From positions 1 through 15,833 of the forward strand of contig JAAWBP010000123.1 in the NCBI GenBank assembly GCA_022792755.1: a DNA stretch of 15,833 nucleotides, given 5' to 3'. A program made the translations under genes and the position numbers. This document shows, in pieces, positions 7,284 through 13,692 of this stretch; the first letter of the stretch is position 1; every line of letters starts with the position of its first letter. The stretch is from Oscillospiraceae bacterium. GTDB taxonomy: Bacteria; Bacillota; Clostridia; Oscillospirales; Ruminococcaceae. Below the pieces are notes generated by a model. It saw only the letters and a program-made list of their open reading frames with translations. It was not told the DNA's origin and did not search any database.

Positions 7284-7327
7284 GCAACAATAAAAATTTG
7301 ATTTGATTTCTGCTTTTTTATTGTTGC
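7284..7327 (-). promoter_or_regulatory. Perfect 13-bp inverted repeat in the leader of the 58-aa gene
   Basis: GCAACAATAAAAA (7284-7296) is the exact reverse complement of 7315-7327, with an 18-nt AT-rich loop. It ends directly against the AGGAGGG ribosome site of the minus-strand gene. It could be an mRNA-stabilising or translation-controlling hairpin, or an operator; the sequence does not distinguish these. Confidence 0.5.
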
Positions 7328-7502
7328 CTTTTCCGTTTTTCTGATACCTAGGATTCTTTGCCAATTCCGATATGACTCATGAAAATAAAAGTTTAAAATT
7401 TTGCTTTTTGCTTTGGGTTTTTTTCTTTTGGATTTCTATTTTATGCAAAACATCAAAACAAAATGGCTGTCAAAAAATAAAGAAAAAAATTCATAGCGAA
7501 AA

Positions 7503-7531
7503 TTGCCAAAAGCCGGAAAAGAATATATAAT
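7503..7531 (+). promoter_or_regulatory. Distal sigma-A promoter of the vitamin B6 operon
   Basis: TTGCCA (7503-7508), a 17-base spacer and a perfect TATAAT (7526-7531) predict a start near 7538 and a leader of about 95 nt. In that leader CTTTGA (7566-7571) can pair with TCAAAG (7598-7603) around an inner CCGC/GCGG stem. The gene-free stretch 7328-7502 is AT-rich, and I see nothing else in it that I can name. Confidence 0.75.
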
Positions 7532-7583
7532 GAATCTGTTTGACGCGTAAAAAATGAAAATTTTTCTTTGAGAACCGCCTCTT

Positions 7584-7612
7584 TTGCGGGAGGGCTTTCA
7601 AAGGGATATAAT
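7584..7612 (+). promoter_or_regulatory. Proximal sigma-A promoter of the vitamin B6 operon
   Basis: TTGCGG (7584-7589), 17 bases, and a perfect TATAAT (7607-7612) predict a start near 7619, just before the CGGAGGA ribosome site. The -35 box is the weaker part. With the distal promoter this suggests dual initiation. Confidence 0.6.
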
Positions 7613-7633
7613 ACAGTTGTACGGAGGAAATCA

Positions 7634-8497
7634 ATGCTGCAAAAACAATCTCTCGTCGCCGCAATCCACGACCTTTCCGGCTTTGGCCGATGCTCCCTTT
7701 CGGTGATCCTGCCCTGCCTGTCCGCCATGGGGGTTCAGGTCTGCGCTGTCCCGACGGCCGTCCTCTCCTCCCACACGGGGGGGCTGGGCGAGGTGGAGTT
7801 TCGGGACTTGACTGACTACATCGTTCCGGCGCTCGAACATTATAAACGGCTCGGGTTGGAGTTCGACTGCGTTTACAGCGGCTTTCTGGGGTCGGAGGAG
7901 CAGATCGACCACTGCCTGGCCTTTTTAAAGGGATATCCGCAGGCCTTCAAGGTCGTCGACCCTGTGATGGGAGACCACGGAAAGCCGTACCGCACCTGCA
8001 CCGAAAAGATCCGGCAGCGGATGGCGGAGCTCGTTTCTGAAGCTGATTTGATCACTCCGAATACAACCGAGGCATCGATTCTTTTGGGCGAACCCTTTCC
8101 CGCTCAGCCGATGACGCAGGGGATGGCGAAATCCTGGCTGCTGCGGCTGTGCAAGCTGGGGCCGAAGTTTGTCCTGATTACGGGGGCGGAGATGGCCGAC
8201 GGCGTTGTCGCCAATATCGGCTACGACAGCGAGCGCAGTGCGTTCTGGCGGGTCGACTGCGACTATGTCCCAGCGAGCTATCCGGGAACGGGCGACATCT
8301 ACGCCAGCGTCATCGTCGGCTCCCTGCTGACGGGGGACAGTCTGCCGATCGCCATGGAGCGCGCCACCCGCTTCTTGGAGCTCGCGATCAAGACGACCTT
8401 CAGCTATGGGACGGACACGCGGTTTGGGGTCATGCTCGAGAGAAACCTTGCCTGGCTGACCCAGCTTCATTCTTTGAAGGGGTATCAACTGATGTAG
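7634..8497 (+). CDS. pdxY: Pyridoxamine/pyridoxal kinase, PfkB/ribokinase-like fold
   Basis: The enzyme phosphorylates a B6 vitamer at the 5'-hydroxyl with ATP, trapping it in the cytosol for PLP supply. The 287-residue length fits the family. Visible signatures are IHDLSGFGRCSL (11-22), PTAVLSSHTGG (40-50), DPVMGD (109-114), TPNTTEA (141-147) and SYPGTGDIYASV (215-226), where D221 should be the catalytic base. I chose ATG 7634, with GGAGGA seven bases upstream, over an in-frame ATG at 7568 that lies upstream of the proximal promoter. The downstream S component gene follows after 12 nt and a paralogous kinase follows that, so the three form one unit. ThiD-like kinases share the fold, but the N-terminal DLSGFGRCSL pattern favours the pyridoxamine kinase group. 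The symbol is by similarity; PdxK is an alternative name. Confidence 0.85.
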   Translation: MLQKQSLVAAIHDLSGFGRCSLSVILPCLSAMGVQVCAVPTAVLSSHTGGLGEVEFRDLTDYIVPALEHYKRLGLEFDCVYSGFLGSEEQIDHCLAFLKGYPQAFKVVDPVMGDHGKPYRTCTEKIRQRMAELVSEADLITPNTTEASILLGEPFPAQPMTQGMAKSWLLRLCKLGPKFVLITGAEMADGVVANIGYDSERSAFWRVDCDYVPASYPGTGDIYASVIVGSLLTGDSLPIAMERATRFLELAIKTTFSYGTDTRFGVMLERNLAWLTQLHSLKGYQLM

Positions 8498-8509
8498 GAG
8501 AGAGGTTCC

Positions 8510-9076
8510 ATGAGCAAAAAATTTACATTGTACGACATTGTCATCGTCGGCGTGATGGCGGCGATCATCTTCGCGCTGACTTATTTTATCCGGATCGAGA
8601 TCCCGACGCCGGCGGGCCCGACCAACTTGAAGCTGGCGAACGCTTTTATCCTGATGGCGGGCATGGTCTTCGGCGGCCTGCGTGGGGGGCTTGCAGGCGG
8701 CATCGGCTCGATGATCTTCGACCTGCTGAATCCGGCATATATCGCCACCGCGCCGTTTACCCTGGTATTTTTCTTCATGATGGGATTTGTCTGCGGCGTT
8801 ATTTCGGGGATTGGGAACAAAAGGGGACATCAAACCCTCTGGAATATTGTCGGCGGGATTTCCGGCGCCCTTACTTATTTTGTCCTGCATATCAGCAAAA
8901 GCATCATCGAATTGGTTCTGGCAGGGAGCGACCTTTTCGCAGCGGTCACCGCCTGTTCCACCAAGATGGTGACCTCCGGGATCAACGTGATAGTCGGCGC
9001 GGCGATCGCCGTTCTCATCGCCCCGGCGATCAAGCTGGCGGTTTCTAAAACCGGGATCTATCAAAAGGCGCAATAG
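8510..9076 (+). CDS. ECF transporter S component, probably for vitamin B6
   Basis: This 188-residue protein is almost wholly hydrophobic, with about six membrane segments (around 8-27, 42-58, 60-77, 80-102, 112-130, 155-176). The early helix carries the Ala-rich VGVMAAIIFALT (13-24). The conserved SIIELVLAG-like helix and TNLKLANAF (38-46) fit small S components that capture a vitamin and dock on a shared EcfAAT energising module. Its position between two pyridoxamine kinase genes, with 11-12 nt gaps, makes pyridoxine or pyridoxamine the likely ligand, as proposed for PdxU-type components; this rests on context rather than on identified binding residues. No EcfA or EcfT gene is nearby, consistent with a group II system. 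The ribosome site GGAGAG/AGG lies just before the ATG. Confidence 0.82.
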   Translation: MSKKFTLYDIVIVGVMAAIIFALTYFIRIEIPTPAGPTNLKLANAFILMAGMVFGGLRGGLAGGIGSMIFDLLNPAYIATAPFTLVFFFMMGFVCGVISGIGNKRGHQTLWNIVGGISGALTYFVLHISKSIIELVLAGSDLFAAVTACSTKMVTSGINVIVGAAIAVLIAPAIKLAVSKTGIYQKAQ

Positions 9077-9087
9077 GAGGAAATACG

Positions 9088-9894
9088 ATGGTGTCAAAAA
9101 GAATCCTTACCATGCAGGATCTGTCGTGTGTCGGCCAATGCTCTTTGACCGTAGCGCTCCCTGTACTTTCCGCAAACGGTATTGAAACCTGTGTCCTTCC
9201 CACTGCTGTTCTTTCAAACCACACCGCTTTTGAAAGGTGGAGCTGCCTCGATTTAACCCCAGAAATGGAGAACATCATGGCGGCGTGGCGGGAAAACGGC
9301 TTTAAATTCGATGCATTTCTGCTGGGATATCTCGGTTCCACTTCCATTATGGATGTCGCAAAAATCTGTTTTAGAGATTTCTCAAAGGAAGATGCCGACG
9401 TGATTATTGACCCTGCGTTTGGTGACAACGGCAAGCTTTATCCTGCTTTTGACGGGGAATATGTAACTGCTATGGCAGGCCTCGTCTCCTCGGCAAATAT
9501 CATACTTCCCAATCTCACGGAAGCCTGTTTCCTGACAGGAACCGAATACAGGACTGATGGGTCGGTTACATTTGCCAAGGAGACGGTAAAACGCCTTACG
9601 GAGCTTACCCCGTCGGATATTGTGTTGACCGGTATCGAGCGCGGCGGTGAAATCGGTGAGCTGATTTATTCAGACGGCGTATTTTCCGAAGTGTGGGCAA
9701 AAAAATTGCCGCGCCGCTTTCACGGTACCGGCGACCTGTTCGCTTCCGTTTTTACGGCGGTATATCTGCAAAGCGGGGATATGGCAGCGGCCTGCGAAGC
9801 TGCCGGCAGTTTTGTTGCATCGAGCATCTGCGCGACGGATGCCTCCCATACTTATGGGGTCAATTTTGAATCTGTTTTGAATCATCGGAAGTGA
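9088..9894 (+). CDS. Second pyridoxamine kinase paralog
   Basis: The 268-residue product has the same signatures as the first kinase: MQDLSCVGQCSLTVALPVLS (9-28), PTAVLSNHTAF (38-48), DPAFGD (108-113), PNLTEACFLTG (141-151) and FHGTGDLFASV (211-221, catalytic D216 predicted). AGGAGG stands eight bases before the ATG, and the gene starts 11 nt after the S component. The two kinases are clearly paralogs but diverge over most of their length, and this one is about 20 residues shorter. Its codons are visibly more AT-rich than those of its two upstream neighbours, which suggests separate acquisition rather than recent duplication. It may prefer a different vitamer (pyridoxine, pyridoxal, or a pyrimidine such as HMP); the sequence does not decide. 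Confidence 0.83.
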   Translation: MVSKRILTMQDLSCVGQCSLTVALPVLSANGIETCVLPTAVLSNHTAFERWSCLDLTPEMENIMAAWRENGFKFDAFLLGYLGSTSIMDVAKICFRDFSKEDADVIIDPAFGDNGKLYPAFDGEYVTAMAGLVSSANIILPNLTEACFLTGTEYRTDGSVTFAKETVKRLTELTPSDIVLTGIERGGEIGELIYSDGVFSEVWAKKLPRRFHGTGDLFASVFTAVYLQSGDMAAACEAAGSFVASSICATDASHTYGVNFESVLNHRK

Positions 9895-9915
9895 CGATTA
9901 CAGATATTTCGAAGG

Positions 9916-9953
9916 CACTGCTGTAAAACGGCCCGTTTTGCAGCAGTGTTTTT
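9916..9953 (+). terminator. Intrinsic terminator of the vitamin B6 operon
   Basis: CACTGCTG and AAACG (9916-9930) pair with 9934-9948 in a 15-bp stem with one G-T wobble and a GCC loop, followed by five Ts (9949-9953). It begins 22 nt after the second kinase stop. Confidence 0.92.
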
Positions 9954-10009
9954 CATTTTGCGAGGACTTTATCGATCATCCCCCAACTTCCAGAGCGGCC
10001 CGGCCCGTC

Positions 10010-10038
10010 TTGTGATGCGGTGAATTTGGTGGTATACT
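10010..10038 (+). promoter_or_regulatory. Sigma-A promoter of the FMN dehydrogenase-like gene
   Basis: TTGTGA (10010-10015), 17 bases, and TATACT (10033-10038) predict initiation near 10045 and a leader of about 60 nt. The boxes are good but not perfect; position between a terminator and a gene supports the call. Confidence 0.65.
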
Positions 10039-10103
10039 GAAAATCAAACAAAAAAGCCGTGGGTGGCTGCAAACCCCATCCAGGCGGAAAGAAGGCTGTT
10101 TGT

Positions 10104-11003
10104 ATGGACGATTCAAATAGAGTCCCCGGGGATTCCAACCGGATTACGAGGGAGTATCTGGATTCCCTGCTGATCGAAACCCGTTATATCGGTTCGGTGC
10201 TCCCGGATACCTCGATGGAGCTTTACGGAGCTGCGTTCGGCACCCCGATTATGACCGCCGCCTTTTCCCATCTGGATAAAATATACCACTGCCCGGATGG
10301 AATGGCCAAGACCGCTCAGGGCGCTTTTGGCGCAAAAGCGGTGATGTGGGCCGGGATGGGTGACGAGGCGGAGCTCCGGGCGATGATTGAAACCGGGGCG
10401 AAGGTGATCAAAATCATCAAGCCCTATGCGGACGAATCCCTGATCTACCGGCAGATCGAAGAGGCGGAGCGCTGCGGTGCGCTGGCGGTCGGGATGGACA
10501 TCGACCACAGCTTTTCAAAGAATGGAACTTACGACACCGTATTCGGCGACCCGATGGAGTCGAAAACGGTGGATGACCTGAGGCGGTATATCAGGGCGAC
10601 GAAGCTGCCCTTTGTCGTGAAGGGGGTCCTGAGCGTTCACGATGCCAAAAAAAGCGCCGAGGCCGGGGCAAAGGGGATCGTTGTGTCTCACCACCACGGC
10701 ATCAGCGACTATGCGGTCCCGCCGCTGAAGGTACTTCCGAAAATTGTGGAGGCGGTTGGCGGACAGCTTCCCATCTTTGTCGACTGCGGCATCGAACGCG
10801 GTTTCGATGCCTTTAAAGCGCTCGCTCTGGGCGCGACGGCCGTCTGTGTGGGGAGAACCATCCTCGACAACCTGGTGCGGGACGGCGCCCAGGGCGTTCA
10901 AAACCGGATCGAGGGGATGACACGCGAGCTTGCGGGTGCGATGGCACGCACCGGGAGCCCGGATATCCGGCAGATCGACCCCTCTGTCATCTGGGAGTAT
11001 TAG
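10104..11003 (+). CDS. Atypical FMN-dependent alpha-hydroxy-acid dehydrogenase/oxidase-like protein
   Basis: This is a TIM-barrel flavoprotein of the glycolate oxidase/lactate oxidase family, 299 residues from ATG 10104 (GAAGG eight bases upstream). An in-frame GTG at 10059 has no ribosome site. Family landmarks in order are PDTSMELYGAAFGTPIMTAA (34-53), KIIKPYAD (103-110), the MDIDH strand end (131-135, D134), VVKGVLS (171-177, K173 as FMN lysine), VVSHHHG (193-199) and the phosphate-binding FVDCGIERG...KALALGATAVCVGR (225-251). H197 aligns with the catalytic histidine. The usual SNHGGRQLD reads SHHHGISDY, so the substrate-carboxylate arginine is isoleucine (I200). The N-terminal YDYY segment with the first active-site tyrosine is also missing. 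About 50 residues shorter than typical members, it may use an unusual substrate or another chemistry. It is monocistronic. Confidence 0.78.
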   Translation: MDDSNRVPGDSNRITREYLDSLLIETRYIGSVLPDTSMELYGAAFGTPIMTAAFSHLDKIYHCPDGMAKTAQGAFGAKAVMWAGMGDEAELRAMIETGAKVIKIIKPYADESLIYRQIEEAERCGALAVGMDIDHSFSKNGTYDTVFGDPMESKTVDDLRRYIRATKLPFVVKGVLSVHDAKKSAEAGAKGIVVSHHHGISDYAVPPLKVLPKIVEAVGGQLPIFVDCGIERGFDAFKALALGATAVCVGRTILDNLVRDGAQGVQNRIEGMTRELAGAMARTGSPDIRQIDPSVIWEY

Positions 11004-11126
11004 GGCGTTTTCTCAGCCCGAAAAAAGTTTCGATCATCTAAAACAGATGGGGCAAATCGGCACGCGCTCTCTGGGGAGCGATTCACTTGCCGCTTGATTC
11101 TTTACGAAATCGTTCGTTCCATCAGC
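11004..11126. other. Short gene-free gap with a foldable segment
   Basis: No coding frame is credible here. GGCAA (11051-11055) can pair with TTGCC (11087-11091) around an inner CGCTC/GAGCG stem, giving a compact 41-nt fold without a T-run. It could be the processed 3' end of the upstream mRNA or chance. Confidence 0.2.
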
Positions 11127-11166
11127 AAAGGCGGGGACAGCAATCCATTGCTGTCCCCGCCTTTTT
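11127..11166. terminator. Bidirectional terminator between convergent genes
   Basis: Bases 11127-11143 pair with 11148-11164 in a 17-bp perfect stem closing a TCCA loop. AAA lies on the left side and five Ts on the right. The minus-strand regulator stops at 11168, so this hairpin serves it directly and backs up the FMN dehydrogenase-like gene. Confidence 0.92.
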
Positions 11167-11167
11167 A

Positions 11168-12034
11168 TCACTGCTTTTCAACCGGCACCCAAATCTCGCT
11201 CTGATAATCCGCCGCCGTCATCATCCCTGCCGAATAGGCTTCGATGTTCATTTCATAGGTTGGCCGGTAGTTGGAAGTCGGGAAGAATTCCGCATAGATT
11301 CTATGCCACGTCTTCTGGATTGCGTCCGGCATAGCGCCTGTAACGCCGAAAACTACCCACATCTGCTCGGGAATCTCGGCCAGCCGAAAGCCCGCGGGAA
11401 TTTCGCCGCCGCCGTACACTGCTGCAATCGAATAGTCGAAAGTTTTGCTGTTGGTCGGTTCGTTGCTATAGCAGATTCCATAGATAAAACTCCTGTCGGG
11501 AGTTTGCTTTAAAAGCATTTCCACCGTTCCGTCTTTATGGGAACGTGTCCAGAAATCAGGGATGGTGTTTTGATTCTGCGTATCGTCAATGCTCTGCTTT
11601 TCGACTTTTTCCAGGACTTGAAACGCCTTCTTTTTTACGATTTTGTAATCCATTACACTGCCGCCTTTCAAAATAATCTGTACCGAAACACGGGAGAGCG
11701 ATTTCAGGCATCCACCGTCCCGTTTCACTTCGGACGGCGTGATGCCATGGAAGCGGGAAAAGGCACGAGTGAAGCTTTCGGGACTGTCATAGCCGTACTT
11801 GAGCGCAACGTCAATCACTTTAGCGCCGGTCAGGGAAAGCTCACTGCCGGCGAGGGTCAGCCGCCTGCCGCGGATGTATTCGCCGAGCGGAATGCCGCAG
11901 AGGATGCCGAAGATGCGTTGGAAATAAAAGGGCGAGCAGGCCGCCTGTTTTGCAATAACTGCGAAGTCCAGTTCATCGGTGATGTGCTCTTCGAGATAAT
12001 CTACGGCATTTTGAATTCCGGTGATCCAGTTCAT
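11168..12034 (-). CDS. AraC/XylS-family regulator with GyrI-like effector domain
   Basis: The 288-residue protein has an N-terminal DNA-binding domain with two helix-turn-helix units. The first is around 22-45 (LDFAVIAKQAACSPFYFQRIF) and the second around 72-96, with the typical DVALKYGYDSPESFTRAFSRFHGITPSEVK (75-104). A C-terminal effector-binding domain of the GyrI/SOUL type (about 128-288) ends with the common pattern FFPTSNYRPTYEMNIEAYSAG (250-270). Members bind small hydrophobic or cationic compounds and often control efflux or detoxification genes. ATG 12034 is chosen because AAAGGAG lies about eight bases upstream. An in-frame ATG 40 codons earlier lies without a ribosome site and adds unrelated residues. 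Its target is unknown; none of the neighbours is an efflux pump. The 88-nt gap to the next gene upstream holds only a weak palindrome. Confidence 0.88.
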   Translation of the reverse strand: MNWITGIQNAVDYLEEHITDELDFAVIAKQAACSPFYFQRIFGILCGIPLGEYIRGRRLTLAGSELSLTGAKVIDVALKYGYDSPESFTRAFSRFHGITPSEVKRDGGCLKSLSRVSVQIILKGGSVMDYKIVKKKAFQVLEKVEKQSIDDTQNQNTIPDFWTRSHKDGTVEMLLKQTPDRSFIYGICYSNEPTNSKTFDYSIAAVYGGGEIPAGFRLAEIPEQMWVVFGVTGAMPDAIQKTWHRIYAEFFPTSNYRPTYEMNIEAYSAGMMTAADYQSEIWVPVEKQ

Positions 12035-12122
12035 CCGTTCTCTCCTTTCGGTACAATTATGATAGCGGAAAAGACGGCGGATTGCCTGATAGTCTATGCT
12101 CGGGCATGTCAGATAAAATGGA

Positions 12123-12620
12123 CTACAGCCTATAGAGCGCCTCCGCAGTTTCATCGATTGTTTTCCCCGACGTGTCGATCTTCACCGTCCCCAGCGCTTC
12201 ATAGAGGGGGAGGCGGGCAAGGCTCCGTTCCAGCACATCCGGCATGCGGAGGCCCTCGTCTATATCGCGTTGCAGGCGGGACTTGAGCGCTTGTTCGGAG
12301 CAGGTCAGGGAGACGGCGACGACACGGCAGCCTGCGGTGTCCAGCCGTGACAGGATGTCGTCTATGATCGCCTGCTCGTGCATCACCCAGCAAAAAACGA
12401 CGGTTTGATAGGCGGAGCAGCGAAGGAAATTATTTAACAGGTGGCAGATGTTGTCCACCACCATTTCCTTGGTCTCCTCCGTCACGGTAAAGGGGTGGGC
12501 GTCCCAGCACCAGTCGCCGTCCAGAAAGACGCTGTTTGAAAGCTTTTGGCGGCAGAGCAGCTTACAGGCGGCCGTCTTTCCCACCCCCATGGTTCCGCCG
12601 ATGAGGTAGAGACGTTTCAT
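12123..12620 (-). CDS. P-loop kinase-like ATPase (AAA_33/nucleoside kinase-like)
   Basis: The 165-residue protein begins with beta1-Walker A, MKRLYLIGGTMGVGKT (1-16, K15), as in small-molecule and nucleotide kinases. DGDWCWD (34-40) is an acidic substrate or metal-binding motif after strand 2. TVVFCWVMHEQ (73-83) is the central strand, and SRLQRDIDEGLRMPDVLERS (114-133) is an Arg-rich lid-like helix pair. Length and layout fit single-domain phosphotransferases of the shikimate/gluconate kinase shape, but the substrate cannot be named. The start overlaps the stop of the acetyltransferase gene in an ATGA (12617-12620), so translation is probably coupled. Confidence 0.78.
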   Translation of the reverse strand: MKRLYLIGGTMGVGKTAACKLLCRQKLSNSVFLDGDWCWDAHPFTVTEETKEMVVDNICHLLNNFLRCSAYQTVVFCWVMHEQAIIDDILSRLDTAGCRVVAVSLTCSEQALKSRLQRDIDEGLRMPDVLERSLARLPLYEALGTVKIDTSGKTIDETAEALYRL

Positions 12621-13243
12621 CCGTCATCCTCCGGCTGCCAGAGCTGCCCGGGCCGTTTTTCCTTTTTCTTTGGAGGGAAACCCCGGTCGAATTCCGCTAA
12701 CGCCGCGCTGTCCGTTGTGTAGACGGGCGGGTCGGAGTAGGTCCCTTTTAAACCCCTTGCCGCTTGATCATCCAGGATTTTTACCATAAAGAAGGGAGCT
12801 TCTTCGCTCCTGTCGGAGTCCTCGTGAAAAATACCGTGCTTCGATCCGCTTTCGAAGCCGAACCGGCCGTAATATGCGGGTGAACCGGAAATGACGACGG
12901 CGGGGTACCCCATCTCTTTCGCCCGTTCCAGGGTAAAGCGGATCAGCTCCCCGCCGTACCCTTTTCCTTGGTATTCCGGCAGGATGCTGACCGGCCCGAA
13001 CAGCAGAAGGCCGGTTTCGCCCCCGCTGTCCAGCTTGAGCCTGCCTTTTGCGTAGGCGATCTGTCCGACAATCCGTCTGTCTATCTCCAAGACATAGCTG
13101 AGTTCCGGCACAAAGCAGGGGTCGTCCCGCAGATTGTGCAGAATCAAATGTTCGTCGCAGCCGGGGCGGTAGACATTCCAAAACGCCTCGCGGGCCAGGT
13201 TTTCCACCTCTCGGAAATCTCTGTTTTCCTCTAAACGGATCAT
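12617..13243 (-). CDS. GNAT family N-acetyltransferase (YhbS-like)
   Basis: From ATG 13243 the protein has 208 residues and opens MIRLEENRDFREVENLAREA, typical of the YhbS/COG3153 group; AGGGGA lies ten bases upstream. An in-frame ATG at 13309 adds 22 residues that look unlike the family and has a poor ribosome site, but cannot be excluded. The acetyl-CoA motif A is FGPVSILPEYQGKGYGGEL (82-100), with the pyrophosphate-binding QGKGYG loop. GSPAYYGRFGFE (120-131) is the family's motif B region, with a likely general-acid tyrosine. The C-terminal 45 residues are charged and basic. The acceptor substrate is unknown. It is first in a two-gene unit with the P-loop kinase-like gene, read from a promoter near 13400. 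Confidence 0.82.
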   Translation of the reverse strand: MIRLEENRDFREVENLAREAFWNVYRPGCDEHLILHNLRDDPCFVPELSYVLEIDRRIVGQIAYAKGRLKLDSGGETGLLLFGPVSILPEYQGKGYGGELIRFTLERAKEMGYPAVVISGSPAYYGRFGFESGSKHGIFHEDSDRSEEAPFFMVKILDDQAARGLKGTYSDPPVYTTDSAALAEFDRGFPPKKKEKRPGQLWQPEDDG

Positions 13244-13372
13244 GTCGATCAATTCCCCTTTCAAACAGTATTGAGCGTTTGGATCAAAACAGCTCGTCCA
13301 ATAAGACATAGTACCGTGTTTTCTCCCAATCGAGGGCGAGGCCCAATCTGCAAATACCGGTGGCCGCTTTTA

Positions 13373-13401
13373 ATTATAACCCGACTTTATCGGGAGAGCA
13401 A
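13373..13401 (-). promoter_or_regulatory. Minus-strand promoter of the acetyltransferase unit
   Basis: On the minus strand TTGCTC (13401-13396) is followed after 17 bases by a perfect TATAAT (13378-13373), predicting a start near 13366. The spacer holds the inverted repeat CCCGA-CTTTA-TCGGG (13380-13394), a possible operator. The start at 13366 allows either candidate ATG. Confidence 0.72.
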
Positions 13402-13613
13402 TTCCGAAGTGGAAATGAATCGACGAGCTTCCTTCTTTCCAACCGTTTGACAGCATATATATGGATGCGCTGCGGCTACAAATCAGGGCCGTTCCGGAAA
13501 GAGAGCCCGGCCTGACTCGACAACATATCAACCGTCGGTGCGGAGCAACAGGAAACCGGCCGTTGTCCAGAAATTGGACGAACGGTTTTATGACGAAATA
13601 TAGGCGGATTTTG
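13402..13613. other. Divergent intergenic region with an imperfect hairpin
   Basis: Between the minus- and plus-strand promoters I see no credible gene. CCGTTGTCCA (13560-13569) pairs with TGGACGAACGG (13575-13585), one base bulged, and TTTTA follows. This is either a weak terminator or a binding site upstream of the rnf promoter. The remaining sequence shows nothing I can name. Confidence 0.35.
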
Positions 13614-13642
13614 TTGACTTATGGGTTTGAAGTCTGTAAAAT
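13614..13642 (+). promoter_or_regulatory. Sigma-A promoter of the rnf operon
   Basis: TTGACT (13614-13619), exactly 17 bases, and TAAAAT (13637-13642) predict a start near 13649 and a leader of about 44 nt. The leader ends in AAGGAGGATAACCA before the TTG start, so expression should be strong. Confidence 0.82.
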
Positions 13643-13692
13643 AAAAGTGTTCATGCTTTTTTAATAGACCCATGGTCGAAGGAGGATAACCA

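Noticed and set aside
7925..9097. 390-codon minus-strand frame across the B6 kinase and S component
   Set aside because: It is antisense to two well-supported genes and has no ribosome site or recognisable domain.
12035..12122. Promoter of the AraC-type gene near TATCATAAT on the minus strand
   Set aside because: A usable -10 is present but no acceptable -35 lies 16-18 bases upstream.
11168..13243. Toxin/antitoxin or antibiotic-resistance island (AraC/GyrI regulator, kinase-like, acetyltransferase)
   Set aside because: The acetyltransferase is YhbS-like rather than an aminoglycoside enzyme, the kinase lacks phosphotransferase resistance motifs, and no mobile genes are present.
13461..13664. 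67-codon plus-strand frame upstream of rnfC
   Set aside because: The rnf promoter boxes and a hairpin lie inside it, and no ribosome site precedes it.
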